Positions 1 through 8,696 of a stretch of DNA of 64,000 bases are shown one piece after another. The stretch is taken from NCBI RefSeq assembly GCF_030818955.1, contig NZ_JAUTBF010000001.1, positions 310,001 to 374,000 on the forward strand, given 5' to 3'. Origin of the DNA: Microbacterium trichothecenolyticum. GTDB lineage: Bacteria > Actinomycetota > Actinomycetes > Actinomycetales > Microbacteriaceae. Position 1 is the first letter of the stretch; each line of letters starts with the position of its first letter. The position numbers and the translations under genes were made by a program. Below the pieces are notes generated by a model. That model was not told where the DNA came from and searched no databases. It was given only the letters and a program-made list of their open reading frames with translations.

Positions 1-87
1 GTCAGCGCGTGGTGGATGGTCGGTGCCTTCGTCGGTGTCTCGGCGGCTGTGGTCAGCCTGCTCAGCTGGGTTCCCGGCGGCTCTTGA
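1..87 (+). CDS. C-terminal end of a membrane protein (partial)
   Basis: The window opens inside a reading frame that closes with TGA at 85-87. The 28 visible residues are hydrophobic (VGAFVGVSAAVVSLLSW) and end in a short polar tail, which looks like a last transmembrane helix. It converges on rmuC with only 15 bases between the two stops. In related genomes an uncharacterised small membrane protein often sits here beside rmuC, but too little is visible to name the family. Confidence 0.55.
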   Translation, partial: VSAWWMVGAFVGVSAAVVSLLSWVPGGS

Positions 88-102
88 GCCGTCGCTCCCG
101 CT

Positions 103-1437
103 TCACGGACTCCCTTCCTCGATCCCCGCGCGGACGCGTACCTCTCCCAGATCGGCGCTGACGGGGAGCTCTTCGATCCCTTCGACGGCGCTGTCGGGAG
201 GTGTTGATCGTTCGAGGTCCGCGTCGAGGAACTCCGGCGCGGCCCACCGTCGGGGCGTCGCTTCCAATGCCGCCGGTGCGGACACGGCATCGAGCTTGGT
301 CTCGTCGATCCCGGGGAACTTCCGCGCCGTGACGAGGACGCGCGATTCGAGCGAACCCGCGAACTTGTTGTAGCTGTCGACCGTGCGTTCGAGGGCGCGG
401 CGCAGGTCACCAGCGTGGCCGGCCAGCACCCCAACGCGCTCGTAGAGCTCGGTGCCGAGGGCGAAAAGCGTCCGCGCTTCGTCGGAGACGTCTTGCTGGG
501 TCCAGGTGAAGGCGACGGTCTTGAGCACCGCCCACAGGTTGACGGGCGAGGCGAGAGCGACACGACGGGTGAAGGCATGGTCGAGCAGCGTGGGGTCTTC
601 GTCGAGCGCGGACGCCATCAACGACTCGCTGGGCAGGAAGCAGATGACGAACTCCGGGCTCGCGGACAGGCCGGCCCAGTACGTCTTCTTCGCCAGAGCG
701 TCGACGTGCACCCTCACGGCCTTCGCGTGTCGTGCGAGCAGTGACGCGCGGCGGGCGCCCTCATCGCCGTGCGCCGTCACCGCGATCGCGCTGGCCTGCA
801 GGTAGGCGTCGAGGGGCACCTTGGCATCCACCGCGAGCGCCTTGCCCCCGGGGAGGCGGACGACCATGTCGGGCCGACCCGCGCCGGCGTCGGTGGTGAT
901 GGCTGATTGCAGGTCGAAGTCGACGTACCGCGTGAGACCCGCCGCCTCGACCACGCGGCGCAGCTGCGTCTCGCCCCAGACCCCGCGGGTGCTGCCGGAG
1001 CGCATGGCCGACGCCAGCGACTCGGTGGTGGCGCGCAGCGCCTCGTCGGCCTCGCGCGAAAGGCGCAGCTGCTCGCCGAGCGCCGAGTACTGTTCGACGC
1101 GGTCGCGCTCGAGGCCGTCGACCTTGCGCTGCATGGCGTCGAGCGTCTCGCGCACCGGGTCGAGCGCGCGCAGCACCGTCTGCTCCCGGCGCTCCCGCTC
1201 TTCGCGCGCGGCTTGGTCGGCTCGCGACTGGCCGACGAGCTCGCGGTAGAGGGTGACCTGGTGGTCGAGCTGTGCGCGCAGGGCCGCGCTGGTCGTCTCG
1301 GCGGCCGCCACCCGGGCTCCGATGTCGTTGCGCTCGACGGCGGCGCGCGCCGCCGCGCGCGACGAGCCGACGAACCAGCCGCCGGCGACGCCCAGCGCGA
1401 GGGCGAGCATCACGAGTACAAGAGCGATGGCATCCAT
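103..1437 (-). CDS. rmuC: DNA recombination protein RmuC
   Basis: The frame encodes 444 residues. An N-terminal transmembrane helix (MDAIALVLVMLALALGVAGG) is followed by a long Arg/Glu/Ala-rich coiled coil (about residues 30-130). The RmuC nuclease-like core comes next, with GSTRGVWGETQLRRVVE, an AVDAKVPLDAYL stretch and FLPSESLMASAL, which are typical of the family. RmuC proteins are thought to limit inversions and act in recombination or repair at the membrane; the exact biochemistry is unsettled. An in-frame ATG exists 15 bases further upstream (1452), but the MDAIAL start puts the membrane helix at the N-terminus. The exonuclease gene lies upstream on the same strand, 54 bases away, so co-transcription is possible. 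Confidence 0.9.
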   Translation of the reverse strand: MDAIALVLVMLALALGVAGGWFVGSSRAAARAAVERNDIGARVAAAETTSAALRAQLDHQVTLYRELVGQSRADQAAREERERREQTVLRALDPVRETLDAMQRKVDGLERDRVEQYSALGEQLRLSREADEALRATTESLASAMRSGSTRGVWGETQLRRVVEAAGLTRYVDFDLQSAITTDAGAGRPDMVVRLPGGKALAVDAKVPLDAYLQASAIAVTAHGDEGARRASLLARHAKAVRVHVDALAKKTYWAGLSASPEFVICFLPSESLMASALDEDPTLLDHAFTRRVALASPVNLWAVLKTVAFTWTQQDVSDEARTLFALGTELYERVGVLAGHAGDLRRALERTVDSYNKFAGSLESRVLVTARKFPGIDETKLDAVSAPAALEATPRRWAAPEFLDADLERSTPPDSAVEGIEELPVSADLGEVRVRAGIEEGSP

Positions 1438-1491
1438 GGGGTCAGCATGCACCAGACCTCCGACATCGGCGGAACGCCGGGCCGCGCGGGG

Positions 1492-2085
1492 TCAGGCGAC
1501 GGCGCGCGCGGCGGGCTCGACGGCGATCTGCGACACCCGCACGCCCAGGTGAGCGGCCAGTGCGTGGACGTCGTCGGCTCCGGCGCGGCGGGCGCAGTCG
1601 ATCGTGATCTCCGCGCACGCGACCGCGTCGGCGAGGGCATCGTGGTGCGCGAACGGCGAACACCCCGCCTCGGCGGCGACGAGCGGCAGCCGGTACGAGT
1701 CGAGGGTGTACGTCTTGCGCGACATCTGCACGCTGCAGAGGTACCGGTAGGGCGGGCACTCGTCGCCCGTGGCGGCGCAGGCGCGGCGCAGCACCGACAT
1801 ATCGAAACCGGCGTTGTGGGCGACCAGGACGTCGGTGCCGGCGAACGCGGTGAGGCGGGAGAGTTGCGCGCTCCAGTCCGGCGCGTTCGCGACGTCGCCG
1901 GGCTGAATGCCGTGGATGCCGACGTTGATCGGCGCGAAGTGGTCGTGTCCGGTCGGCGGTTTGATGAGCCAGGCCGCCGTGGCGACGACCCGCCCGTCGC
2001 GGACTCGCGCGAGACCGACCGCACAGGCAGACGCGCCGCTGGAGTTCGCCGTCTCGAAGTCGATCGCGGTGAAGTCCAGGGCCAC
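1492..2085 (-). CDS. DEDDh-family 3'-5' exonuclease (DnaQ/RNase T-like)
   Basis: A 197-residue single-domain protein with the DEDDh exonuclease signatures. Motif ExoI is FTAIDFETA (Asp and Glu), ExoII lies around VLVAHNAGFDMSVL, and ExoIII is HDALADAVACA with the catalytic His and Asp. Such proteins remove 3' nucleotides from DNA or RNA using two metal ions. With no polymerase domain this is a stand-alone exonuclease, probably for repair or processing. I chose the GTG at 2085 because it follows a GGTGGAG ribosome site and begins directly with the exonuclease fold. The frame stays open upstream to 2301, but that stretch is Arg/Pro-rich and looks non-coding. BRCT or other C-terminal domains are absent. 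Confidence 0.85.
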   Translation of the reverse strand: MALDFTAIDFETANSSGASACAVGLARVRDGRVVATAAWLIKPPTGHDHFAPINVGIHGIQPGDVANAPDWSAQLSRLTAFAGTDVLVAHNAGFDMSVLRRACAATGDECPPYRYLCSVQMSRKTYTLDSYRLPLVAAEAGCSPFAHHDALADAVACAEITIDCARRAGADDVHALAAHLGVRVSQIAVEPAARAVA

Positions 2086-2251
2086 GTCTCCACCTTCAAC
2101 GCGCGGGGTCACGGCGCAGGGGAGGCGCGCCGGGAACCGGCGGGGTCGGCGGTCGGGACCGAGAGGTGGGGCAGGGCCGTCGTGCGGAGTTCGCGCCCGA
2201 CACGCGGGAGCGGTCGGACGACCAACGGCGTGTTGCGGGCGAAGTCCGCGG

Positions 2252-2289
2252 GACGGCGCAGCTCCGCCGGGACGGCGCAGCTCCGCCGG
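2252..2289. repeat. Two tandem copies of a 19-bp unit
   Basis: The unit GACGGCGCAGCTCCGCCGG occurs at 2252-2270 and again, perfectly, at 2271-2289. It lies in the gap between the exonuclease and methyltransferase genes, about 60 bases ahead of the methyltransferase start. Each unit contains the short dyad GGCGCAGCTCCGCC. No function is evident; slippage-generated duplication is the simplest explanation. Confidence 0.8.
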
Positions 2290-2352
2290 GCCGGCGAGCA
2301 CCGGATGGCCCTCAGGCGGGCGGTGTCGGAGGGGCGGCGTAGGGTCGTGGTC

Positions 2353-3102
2353 ATGACCGATCGCGACAAGTCGATGTCGTTCGGCCGGGCGGCCGCCGCG
2401 TACGAGTCCGGCCGACCGGGGTATCCCATCGACTCCGTGGCCTGGCTGCTCGAGCCGATACGCGAACCCGGCCGTGCACTGCGCGTCGCCGACGTGGGTG
2501 CCGGAACGGGCAAGCTCACACGCGCCGTCGTCGAACTCGGTGCCGACGTCGTCGCGGTCGACCCGGATGCCGACATGCTCGCGACTCTGCGCGAGAACGT
2601 TCGGGGCGTGCCGACCTTCGTCGGCACGGCCGAGGCGCTGCCGCTGCCGGATTCAGGCCTCGACGCCGTCGTGATGGGGCAGTCATGGCACTGGGTGGAT
2701 CCCGAGGCCGGATCGCTCGAGATCGGCCGTGTCCTGCGCAGCGGAGGCACGCTGGGGCTCATCTGGAACATCCGCGACGACAGCGTGGGCTGGGTACGCC
2801 GGCTGACCGCGGCGATGGGCGGCTCCAACGCCGAGGTTCTGCTCGCCACAAGGGGGCCGCGCGTCTCGTCGCCGTTCGGTGACCTGGAGCACCGTGTCTG
2901 GCGGTGGGATCGTCTCCTCACCCTCTCGCAACTACGCGACCTCGTCTTCTCGCGCAGCGACGTCATCGTGGCGAGCCCCGAGAAACGCGCGCGCATCGAT
3001 GCCGAGGTCGACGGGGTCGTGGCATCCGTTCCCGGTCTCGCCGAGGGCGGCACGGCCGCCTTGCCGTACGTCACGCACGCCTTCCGCGCGCGCCGGCCCT
3101 GA
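2353..3102 (+). CDS. Class I SAM-dependent methyltransferase
   Basis: A 249-residue protein with the Rossmann-type SAM-binding signature VADVGAGTGKLTRAV (motif I) near residue 50. An acidic residue in VVAVDPDADML lies at the end of strand 2, and ALPLPDSGLDAVVMGQSWHWVD is the post-motif region. The N-terminus (SFGRAAAAYESGRPGYP) is typical of the methyltransferase-11 group that acts on small molecules. The substrate cannot be read from sequence. A TAGGGT box at 2340-2345 lies 7 nt before the ATG and there is no Shine-Dalgarno site, so the message may be leaderless. A much longer frame is open upstream but only as an antisense shadow of rmuC and the exonuclease. Confidence 0.85.
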   Translation: MTDRDKSMSFGRAAAAYESGRPGYPIDSVAWLLEPIREPGRALRVADVGAGTGKLTRAVVELGADVVAVDPDADMLATLRENVRGVPTFVGTAEALPLPDSGLDAVVMGQSWHWVDPEAGSLEIGRVLRSGGTLGLIWNIRDDSVGWVRRLTAAMGGSNAEVLLATRGPRVSSPFGDLEHRVWRWDRLLTLSQLRDLVFSRSDVIVASPEKRARIDAEVDGVVASVPGLAEGGTAALPYVTHAFRARRP

Positions 3103-3168
3103 TCCCGCCGGACCGCGCAGGGTCAGGGCAGCCCCGCGGCGGCTGATTCGCCGCGCCTCGTCGGGTGA

Positions 3169-3238
3169 GAACAGGGGATCGCTCGAGAACAGGCCGATAC
3201 CCCGCGTGGGCGACCTGTTCCCACGCGATCCCCTGTTC
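3169..3238. repeat. 70-bp imperfect palindrome upstream of ychF
   Basis: Two 25-nt arms (3169-3193 and 3214-3238) pair at 22 of 25 positions around a 20-nt loop. Each arm begins and ends with GAACAGG, so the element holds four GAACAGG/CCTGTTC half-sites. A second, smaller dyad (CGCGTGGG at 3203-3210 with CCCACGCG at 3219-3226) could form an alternative fold. It lies between the methyltransferase stop and the ychF promoter. No U-run follows, so it is not an obvious terminator. It resembles a mobile palindromic repeat unit or a multi-site operator; I cannot tell which. Confidence 0.75.
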
Positions 3239-3311
3239 CCGTGACGGCGACGCGCGCCGTCGCCGACGTGGAGGCCGTCGGGCGGCCGGCGGCCGGGTAA
3301 CCTGGACTCCC

Positions 3312-4385
<1,074 letters not shown>

Positions 4386-4434
4386 CGCGTGACGGGGAGC
4401 CCACGCGCGTCAGCGCTGCGGTTTTACGCCGGAC

Positions 4435-4440
4435 TAGTAT
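4435..4440 (+). promoter_or_regulatory. -10 box of a leaderless promoter
   Basis: TAGTAT lies exactly 6 nt ahead of the ATG at 4447, and no purine-rich ribosome site intervenes. In actinobacteria transcription usually starts about 7 nt after the last base of the -10 hexamer, which here would be the A of the start codon. This is inference from spacing. Confidence 0.5.
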
Positions 4441-4446
4441 CGCTGC

Positions 4447-4908
4447 ATGATTCGCCGCAACCGCGCGTCGTTGAGCATCCGCTCCGACGCCTACTCGGTC
4501 GCGGAGATCACGGCGATGCTCGGAATCGAGCCCGATGAGTCGGGTGACATCGGGACTCTGACTCGCGCGGGGCGTGCGGGCCGCGACGTGGCGCCCGCGC
4601 GGCTGCGGCACCAGCGCACGTTCTGGTCGATCACCGAGAAGGACGACGGTGAATCGCGCGACGACGAAACCGGGTTCGCTGCGTTGCGCAGGCTGGTGAA
4701 CCGGGTGGCCCCGAACGCGCAGGCACTCGCCGATATCAGGGAGAGCGGGGAGACGGTTCTGTGGTGGTCGGGTGACTCCGACAGCGTGCAGGGCGGCTTC
4801 GTGCTGGAGGCCGATCTCATCGTCGACGTGAGCAGGCTCGGGTGCCATGTGTATGGAACCGCGTACTTAGACGACGGCGAGGCGGATGGATCGCGAGCGG
4901 ATCAATGA
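4447..4908 (+). CDS. DUF4279 domain-containing protein
   Basis: A 153-residue soluble protein. The opening SLSIRSDAYSVAEITAMLGIEPDES matches the typical DUF4279 pattern (a beta strand, then EIT..LGI.P). A central H-x-R-x-F-W-S-I strand and a C-terminal stretch with LIVDVSRLGCHVYGTAYLDD complete the domain. The family has no established function. It stands alone between ychF and a convergent membrane-protein gene, and is probably transcribed from its own leaderless promoter (TAGTAT 6 nt ahead). No signal peptide or membrane helix is visible. Confidence 0.75.
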   Translation: MIRRNRASLSIRSDAYSVAEITAMLGIEPDESGDIGTLTRAGRAGRDVAPARLRHQRTFWSITEKDDGESRDDETGFAALRRLVNRVAPNAQALADIRESGETVLWWSGDSDSVQGGFVLEADLIVDVSRLGCHVYGTAYLDDGEADGSRADQ

Positions 4909-4984
4909 ACCACAGACCCAGCGGTCCTCGACTCACCTGTTTCCCGCGGCGAGTCGACGACATCACCCGCAGGGCGCGGGCCAG

Positions 4985-5548
4985 CTAGGAGGAGTGGTAC
5001 ATCAGCGGGATGAGCAGCAGGAATCCCCCGGAGATCGCGGCCGAAGCCACCGCCGAGACCGTGCCGCACATGGTCATCGATGCGAAGAACCGCCAGCCGA
5101 ACTTCGTTCCCTTGACGCCCATCGCGGCGTAGGAGAGAGAGACGAACACGGCAATGGCGATCACGGAGATCGGCAGTACCGGCGCCGCGCGGAACGCAGG
5201 GATCTCCGGGAACAGCAACACGAGCCAGATCATTGATGTGCCGGCCGTCGTCGCCGCATAAGCCGACATGGCGATCCAGAAGATATTGAAAGCGACGAGG
5301 TTCGTCAGCCACCGCCACCGTTCACGCACCACGATCAGCTCGTGCCCTCGCGTCGTAGCGGGCTCTCCTTCGCCGGCCATCGACGAGTTTCCGTCCTCAT
5401 CGATGCCGGGCAGCGCCGCGGTCGACAAGGCGACAGCTCGAGCCACGGCCTCGCGGTGCTCAAGCTCGGCATCGTCGATACGCGTCACGCCACCCTCCCA
5501 TACGAAGTCGCAGGTGGGCTCGGCGCATCTGGTGAGAAGCAGACTCAT
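4985..5548 (-). CDS. Membrane protein of unknown function
   Basis: A 187-residue protein. The N-terminal ~70 residues are hydrophilic, with two early cysteines (LLTRCAEPTCDF) that could bind a metal, followed by an acidic stretch. Four hydrophobic helices follow, for example LVAFNIFWIAMSAYAA, MIWLVLLFPEIPAF, VISVIAIAVFVSLSYAA and CGTVSAVASAAISGGFLLLI. I chose the ATG at 5548 because TAGGAG lies five bases upstream; an open frame 11 codons longer lacks a ribosome site. It is the last of a run of four small uncharacterised minus-strand genes. I do not recognise the family. Confidence 0.6.
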   Translation of the reverse strand: MSLLLTRCAEPTCDFVWEGGVTRIDDAELEHREAVARAVALSTAALPGIDEDGNSSMAGEGEPATTRGHELIVVRERWRWLTNLVAFNIFWIAMSAYAATTAGTSMIWLVLLFPEIPAFRAAPVLPISVIAIAVFVSLSYAAMGVKGTKFGWRFFASMTMCGTVSAVASAAISGGFLLLIPLMYHSS

Positions 5549-5622
5549 GACTCCTAGCGTGCACCGCATCGGGTGACGCACACTCCGACAGCTACGAGGA
5601 TGAAGGATCAGGGTGAACCGGG

Positions 5623-5871
5623 TCAGCGCAGCGTAGACGCCGTCTGATGCTCCTTTTCACGTCTAGCTGCGATGCGCCGAGCGATGAACCACAGAGCCGC
5701 ACCCCCTCCCGGGACGAAGACAATCAGGACAAACCAACCGAGGTTCGTCACGAAGTGAGACGTTCTGTACCGCGTCAGCGAAGTGAGCGCGACGAGCGTC
5801 AACGCCGCGACGGTGAGGCAAAGAACAGCCAGACCGAAGTCCATGGCGGACCGCAGCAGAGGATTGGTCAC
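5623..5871 (-). CDS. Small PLD-nuclease-N-terminal-like membrane protein
   Basis: An 82-residue protein with two membrane helices (LAVLCLTVAALTLVALTSL and WFVLIVFVPGGGAALWFIARR) and a charged C-terminal tail. The second helix, with W-x(7)-P-G-G-G-A then R-R, resembles the PLDc_N domain found alone or at the N-terminus of cardiolipin synthases. Alone it has no catalytic residues, and its role is unknown. The start is GTG at 5871. Neighbours on both sides are other small minus-strand membrane proteins. Confidence 0.6.
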   Translation of the reverse strand: MTNPLLRSAMDFGLAVLCLTVAALTLVALTSLTRYRTSHFVTNLGWFVLIVFVPGGGAALWFIARRIAARREKEHQTASTLR

Positions 5872-5945
5872 GTGCTCAGGGTAGGCGTGGCCTCAGCTCC
5901 TTCACGAGCCCCGCGGGGACCTCACATCAGGCACCCGCGCCCAGG

Positions 5946-6185
5946 TCACGCCTGGCCCTCGTCCGGCTCGCCCGCTGAAGTCGGGTCCTGGCGGAAGAAG
6001 ACTCGAGCGAGCAGCGCGGCTCCGCCGAGTACGCAGAGCCAGGCAACTCCCCAGGCAGCAAAGCCGAGCAGCGGGTTCGGATCGATCCACGCTTGAACGG
6101 CGCTGGTCCCCTTCAGGAGCATCCAGGCGAGGAAGACCCCAACGAGAAGGATGCCGCTGACAGCGCCTCGGAGCTTCTTTGCCAT
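5946..6185 (-). CDS. Small membrane protein of unknown function
   Basis: A 79-residue protein with two hydrophobic helices (VSGILLVGVFLAWMLL and LGFAAWGVAWLCVLGGAALLARVFF) joined by a short loop, and an acidic tail (AGEPDEGQA). The N-terminus AKKLRG is positively charged, as expected for an inside-facing end. It lies 10 bases downstream of the 202-residue gene on the same strand, so the two may be co-transcribed. No family is recognised. Confidence 0.55.
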   Translation of the reverse strand: MAKKLRGAVSGILLVGVFLAWMLLKGTSAVQAWIDPNPLLGFAAWGVAWLCVLGGAALLARVFFRQDPTSAGEPDEGQA

Positions 6186-6195
6186 GCCCTCGAGG

Positions 6196-6804
6196 CTACC
6201 GCTGCGCGCTCGTGTGCTCGACCTCCGTCAACCCGCTGCGCGGCGTCCACCGCCATCGCGTCCCCAGCCCGTCGTTGTACTCGAGCTGGACGATGGAGCG
6301 ATCGCTCGCGACGGTGAATGGGTCGAGAACGTCGTCGGGGCGCACGGGAAGCGGAATGCGCTCCCACCGCGGCTGGCCCATCTTGAAGCCCTGCTCGACG
6401 AAGAACTTCCCCGGCGGGAGGATGTTCATGTGGACGACATGCGTCGTGCCCTTCCAACCGGCGACCGTCACGTCGACGTCGTGGAAGACCGCGGATGTCG
6501 GACTCTGGTTCGAGATGACGACGACGTAGCGGCGGTCCGCCTCTTCTCGATCCGCCGCCCACCACGCGGCCACGCTTCCCGCGAGGGCGCGTCGCTCCCT
6601 GTTGCGGTCGAGCTCGTCGCGCGCTCGCTCACGAGCCTCAGTGGCCGCCGAGGCGTCTTTCGCATCGAGCCGGGTCTGCTCCGCGGTCTTGTTCGCAGCG
6701 AGCGCATGACGAAGGGCGAAGATGCTGAGGCCTGCACCGAGCGCCGCCGCGATCGCAGCGACCCAGTCGGCCAGTGTTCCCCATTCGAGGTCGATGATGT
6801 TCAC
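6196..6804 (-). CDS. Membrane-anchored protein with coiled coil, unknown function
   Basis: A 202-residue protein. An N-terminal helix (WVAAIAAALGAGLSIFALRHAL) is followed by a charged coiled coil at about residues 38-75 (Arg, Glu, Asp, Ala). A C-terminal region of predicted beta strands runs from RRYVVVISNQSPTSAVFHDVDVTV to the end, with several aromatic residues (RWRWTP). This layout, helix plus coiled coil plus beta sandwich facing the cytosol, is common in uncharacterised actinobacterial proteins. It is the first gene of the small minus-strand run (6804 to 4985). No catalytic motif is visible. Confidence 0.55.
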   Translation of the reverse strand: MNIIDLEWGTLADWVAAIAAALGAGLSIFALRHALAANKTAEQTRLDAKDASAATEARERARDELDRNRERRALAGSVAAWWAADREEADRRYVVVISNQSPTSAVFHDVDVTVAGWKGTTHVVHMNILPPGKFFVEQGFKMGQPRWERIPLPVRPDDVLDPFTVASDRSIVQLEYNDGLGTRWRWTPRSGLTEVEHTSAQR

Positions 6805-6917
6805 AGCTCGACGCTAAGCGTGCCGTCCGGCGGGTCAGAGGCACAGCTCGTGCATATCGCTCGTCCCGCGGCGGAAATCATCCGTCTGCGCGATCGTTCA
6901 GGCGAAGCGGTCGGCGC

Positions 6918-8243
6918 TCAACCCAACTCGCCCGGATGCGTCAGCCGCCACCACAGCGTCGGCTGCTCGATGGCACCCGAGATCTGGACGTCGGAGGCCA
7001 CCGTGTTCGGGCCGGCGGTCCAGGTGACCGTGCCGACCCGCTCGCCGTCGGCGTAGCTTTTGGGTGTGATCGTGTCGAGCGAGACGGTCACCGGTGTGTC
7101 CGACCAGGTGCGCAGCGACGCGCCGCGCGCGAGCACGACCGTCGCCGTTGATCCCCACGCCGTGGTGATGGTGCCGATCTCATCTCCGAGATCTCCGACC
7201 CGGAGGTCGTGGAATCCGTCCTGAATGCTCTGCAGCAGTGCGATGACATCCTGATCGGTGCTGTCGTGGGTCGCGCCGCCCATCCGTACGCCGACGACCT
7301 GCAGCGGCGAGCCGATTCCGATGTCGAGTCTCGAGGTGAACAGCAGGTTGAACATGCCGTCGCCGAGGTTGCCGGTCTTGAGCCCCGTGACGCCGAGCGT
7401 GCCGAGCAGGTCGTTGGTGTTCGTGACGGTGCCGGGGCCTGCCGCGCTGAAGGACCGGGTGGCGGCGATCGCGGCGATCACGGGGTTGGCCGCGGCGATA
7501 CGCCCCAGGGCGACGAGATCGCTGGGCGTGCTGGTGTTGCGCTCGTCGACGCCCGTGGCATCCACGACCCGGGTGTTCTGGAGCCCGTTCGCGCTCAGCC
7601 ACGACCGTGCCGCCTGCACGTATGCGCTCTCGGAGCCGAAGCCCCACCGCGCGAGGGCCACGGCGTAGTTGCTCGCCGAGGGGAGGAGCATGGTCGCCAT
7701 CGCGTCGTGCTGCGACATCGACGATCCGTCGGGCATGCGGGCGATCGTGACGCCGCGCACGTAGAACTGGTCGTACAGATCGGTATCGGCCTTGGTGAAC
7801 GAGATCGTCGGGCCGGGGTCGTTCGGCCCGGTGAGGGGGTGAGCATCGAGCACGACGAGGGCCGTGATGAGCTTGGTCACGCTCGCGAGCGGGCGCGGCT
7901 CGTCGCCGCCCGACGACGCGAAGGTCCCCGCGGCGTCGGGGCCGAGGTACGCCTCGCCGCCCGCCACGCTCACGAGCATCGACCCCTCGGTCGGAAGGAC
8001 GATATCGGCGGGTGCTCCTGCGGCGACGGCGGGGGGCTTCGACGTCACCGTCGGCGGGGCGAGCGTGGCCGAGGACGCCCACCAGACGTACCCGCCGCCC
8101 CCGGCGAGCACTACGAGGACGACGATGAGGAAGGCCAGCAGCGCGGCGCGGGCTCCGCGCCCGTCGCGGCGTTCCGGGCCCGGGGAGCCGTCGAGCAGGT
8201 CGGCGAAGTCCGCCAGCGCGTTCGGGGTCTGCGGCGCGTTCAT
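6918..8243 (-). CDS. D-alanyl-D-alanine carboxypeptidase (penicillin-binding, S11-like)
   Basis: A 441-residue protein with a single N-terminal membrane anchor (about residues 31-56) and an extracytoplasmic serine peptidase domain. The three active-site motifs are visible: SVTK with the nucleophile Ser121 and Lys124, SASN as the SxN triad, and KTG in TGLKTGNLGDG. Such enzymes trim the terminal D-Ala from peptidoglycan stem peptides. A C-terminal beta-rich region follows, as in D,D-carboxypeptidases of this group. The ATG at 8243 is preferred; the frame runs 34 codons further upstream but that part would separate the anchor from the N-terminus. It is divergent from the CsbD gene. Confidence 0.85.
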   Translation of the reverse strand: MNAPQTPNALADFADLLDGSPGPERRDGRGARAALLAFLIVVLVVLAGGGGYVWWASSATLAPPTVTSKPPAVAAGAPADIVLPTEGSMLVSVAGGEAYLGPDAAGTFASSGGDEPRPLASVTKLITALVVLDAHPLTGPNDPGPTISFTKADTDLYDQFYVRGVTIARMPDGSSMSQHDAMATMLLPSASNYAVALARWGFGSESAYVQAARSWLSANGLQNTRVVDATGVDERNTSTPSDLVALGRIAAANPVIAAIAATRSFSAAGPGTVTNTNDLLGTLGVTGLKTGNLGDGMFNLLFTSRLDIGIGSPLQVVGVRMGGATHDSTDQDVIALLQSIQDGFHDLRVGDLGDEIGTITTAWGSTATVVLARGASLRTWSDTPVTVSLDTITPKSYADGERVGTVTWTAGPNTVASDVQISGAIEQPTLWWRLTHPGELG

Positions 8244-8408
8244 ACGATGAAGCGGATGGTCGATGTCGGGCGAGGCAGCACGGTTCGAACCTAACCAACG
8301 GCTGTTGCTCATGGGGGAGCGGATTTCAAGCCCCCTCGCGGTCACGGGCGTGCGACCTAGCGTGTTGAACGACGGGAATTCCCCGCATTTCTCACGGGAG
8401 GAGCCGAC

Positions 8409-8579
8409 ATGGGACTCGACGACAAGATCAAGAACGCCGCAGAAGACATCAGCGGCAAGGCCAAGGAAGCCTTCGGCAAGGCCACCGACAACGAGCGGCT
8501 CGAGGCCGAGGGCGACGCCGACCAGAGCAAGGCCAACATCAAGCAGGCCGGCGAGAACGTCAAAGACGCGTTCAAGTAA
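8409..8579 (+). CDS. CsbD-family stress protein
   Basis: A 56-residue hydrophilic protein, MGLDDKIKNAAEDISGKAKE onward, rich in Lys, Glu, Asp and Ala, with the repeated GKAKEAFGKATDN pattern typical of CsbD. In Bacillus csbD is a general-stress gene; the biochemical role is unknown. A GGGAGGAG ribosome site lies just ahead of the ATG, and a strong terminator follows 12 bases after the stop, so it is a single-gene unit. The upstream sequence GTGCGACCTAGC (8350-8361) recurs before the marP-like gene at 24296-24307. Confidence 0.85.
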   Translation: MGLDDKIKNAAEDISGKAKEAFGKATDNERLEAEGDADQSKANIKQAGENVKDAFK

Positions 8580-8591
8580 GCGGTCCTGCGC

Positions 8592-8631
8592 GAATGCCCC
8601 GGTTTCTCACGAACCGGGGCATTCGTCTTTT
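8592..8631 (+). terminator. Rho-independent terminator after csbD
   Basis: A 13-bp perfect stem (GAATGCCCCGGTT at 8592-8604 with its complement at 8612-8624) and a short loop are followed by GTCTTTT. It sits just past the CsbD stop and before the epimerase promoter. Confidence 0.85.
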
Positions 8632-8684
8632 CGGACGACCTTGTCGCGAGGACCGTGGATGCCGGCACCTCCCCGCCGCACCGG

Positions 8685-8690
8685 GATAAT
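8685..8690 (+). promoter_or_regulatory. -10 box of a leaderless promoter
   Basis: GATAAT lies exactly 6 nt before the ATG at 8697. There is no ribosome site, so the epimerase message probably begins at its start codon. Inference from spacing. Confidence 0.55.
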
Positions 8691-8696
8691 GGCGGC

